This document shows, piece after piece, positions 62,780 to 64,000 of a stretch of DNA of 64,000 nucleotides. The stretch spans positions 45,617,225 through 45,681,224 of the forward strand of contig NC_087066.1 of assembly GCF_963678635.1 (NCBI RefSeq), read 5' to 3'. Below the pieces are notes generated by a model. That model was not told the origin of the DNA. It was given only the letters and a program-made list of their open reading frames with translations, and ran no database searches. The stretch's first letter is position 1. Each line of letters opens with the position of its first letter. The stretch comes from Symsagittifera roscoffensis. Its lineage: Eukaryota; Xenacoelomorpha; Acoela; Convolutidae. The translations under genes and the position numbers were made by a program.

Positions 62780-64000
62780 ATACTAGTTTAATTTTTTTTG
62801 CCTTTCAATCAAAGCAACTCTTTTTAAACAATTGTGGACATGAGACGTCTTTAACTGAGTTGTCTGAAAATTAATTTGACCGAATAGTGAACTTTGAGAT
62901 CACGCGACACAGTTGATATGCAAAAAATTGTTTTTTTTTCCTCAGAATTTTTTTCCAGAGTAATACAGTGAGGAATGAGAATGGAAAAATAGTTACAATG
63001 GTAACGTTTTGTGACATTGAAGTCGCAGAAAAGATCTCAGTAATAGTCCAATATTTTACTAGCTCAATTAAGAAGAGCAATTGGCGTCAAAATTGACTTA
63101 TATTAAATCTAAAATAATTTACTGAAAATGATTTATCGAAAATTTAATAATAAATGTTTCGTTTTGAATGCTATTCAGATCACATTTTTTGGGTTTTTGC
63201 GTTCTTTCAAATTGCAACAGCAGACCTGATATACACCTTAACCTCCCATGGTTGGATAAAAACGCACCCTTATACAAGCTCGTGCTCTCTGCGGTGGTTT
63301 GAATCTCGTTTAACACTCCCCTCCGCACCTGTTAGCAAAAAAAGGGAATATCGTTATCTACAAGGTAGAAAATTGTTAAGTAGGTTACCCCACATCGAGG
63401 TTTCTTCTTTATGTTTCGAGTAAAGTGGTCGAATCAGATATCCTTAGGCAAGCGAAAAACCAGCTGCGCACGGCCTATAGTCGAACTATAAGTCGAAATA
63501 TAGAGTCGAACTGGTTGCGACTAACATTATATTTTAGTTCTTCTTAAAGTCAGAGTAAGATGCATTCATAGACATCAAATTGGATTAGTTAATTGAACAC
63601 CTAACTTGAGATGTACATATCCGTACTAGCCAGCAGCACCAGTTCATTCTGAGACACCATTGCAGTTGTGAATGAAACCCAGCGCCACACTTTGAAATTT
63701 AAGTCAAAAGAATCCATCCAGAACTGGAAGCTAAATCAGAGCACATTGAAACGTCCTACAACATGCAGTTAGAAATTAGGTTTGGTGGATTAGACCGGGT
63801 TCAAGTGCCCGATTGGCCTGTCTGATTAAATTTGGCTATGTTTGAGTTTCTCGAAAGAAACTATGGATTTTGCCAAAACCAAATCAGAAACATATCCCGG
63901 GTTGACCAAAAACACCACTCATACAATTTTCATATATGGAAAAATGCTAATCATAAACTTTTCGTGCAATTCCCTGCATACAGAAAATTGCATGAAAGTT
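62780..64000. other. Flank right of the Polinton; no gene recognised
   Basis: AT-rich. GGTTTGAATCTC near 63295 and CGGGTTCAAGTGCCCG near 63797 look like tRNA B boxes and may mark SINE pieces. The open frame 63154-63423 is not protein-like beyond its length. Confidence 0.4.

Noticed and set aside
50398-62785. Six-base target-site duplication of the Polinton
   Set aside because: The bases outside the two ends (ACAATT and ATACTA) do not match.
63154-63423. 89-codon plus-strand frame near the right edge
   Set aside because: No methionine-led domain, no homology recognised, and it overlaps a tRNA-like B box, so a repeat is more likely.
1-64000. CRISPR array, bacterial operon or phage defence island
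   Set aside because: The genes are interrupted by GT-AG introns and belong to animal families; no regularly spaced short repeats were seen.

Overview
The window is nuclear DNA from an animal. It is AT-rich, its genes are split by GT-AG introns, and it is crowded with decayed transposable elements. I see no bacterial operons, ribosome binding sites or CRISPR array. The class of animal cannot be fixed from this window. The delta-catenin and lipid phosphate phosphatase genes show only that it is metazoan, and the repeat load (Polinton, Ty3/Gypsy, hAT-type MITE, tRNA-derived SINE-like pieces) fits many invertebrates. A 200-base assembly gap lies at 1636-1835.

From 3059 to 35197 the minus strand carries one large gene for a delta-catenin (p120/ARVCF/CTNND family). 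I could place 15 coding exons whose phases all join and give 972 codons. The N-terminal coiled coil lies in exons 1-2, a Ser/Asn/Gln-rich linker in exons 3-9, and about six Armadillo repeats in exons 10-15. The last exon seen ends in a good donor, so the C-terminus lies beyond position 1 or in the gap. Intron 1 is about 14.9 kb and contains a complete five-exon lipid phosphate phosphatase gene (PLPP/LPP, PAP2 superfamily) on the opposite strand at 27840-31429, with all three catalytic motifs intact. This is a nested antisense gene pair.

Upstream of the catenin gene the rest of the window is mostly mobile-element debris. A minus-strand Ty3/Gypsy element (gag about 42.8-42.3 kb, protease-like stretch, reverse transcriptase 41.5-40.7 kb, integrase 40.6-39.5 kb) is broken by stops and frameshifts. 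From 50404 to 62779 lies a degenerate Polinton/Maverick of about 12.4 kb with terminal inverted repeats. Its left half holds a minus-strand protein-primed family B DNA polymerase. Its right half holds plus-strand integrase and three virion-type reading frames. The left end of this Polinton plus about 1.6 kb of flank is present twice, as a 4.02-kb direct tandem duplication (44806-48826 and 48827-52848) with only a handful of differences.

Introns hold a hAT-like MITE with a perfect 8-bp target duplication, several short interspersed families, tRNA-like SINE pieces, a fold-back element and degenerate tandem repeats. I did not find a new defence or regulatory system. The best leads are the nested gene pair, the duplicated Polinton end, a 108-codon acidic reading frame that stays open inside the otherwise ruined Polinton, and the unusual splice features of delta-catenin exons 6 and 9.
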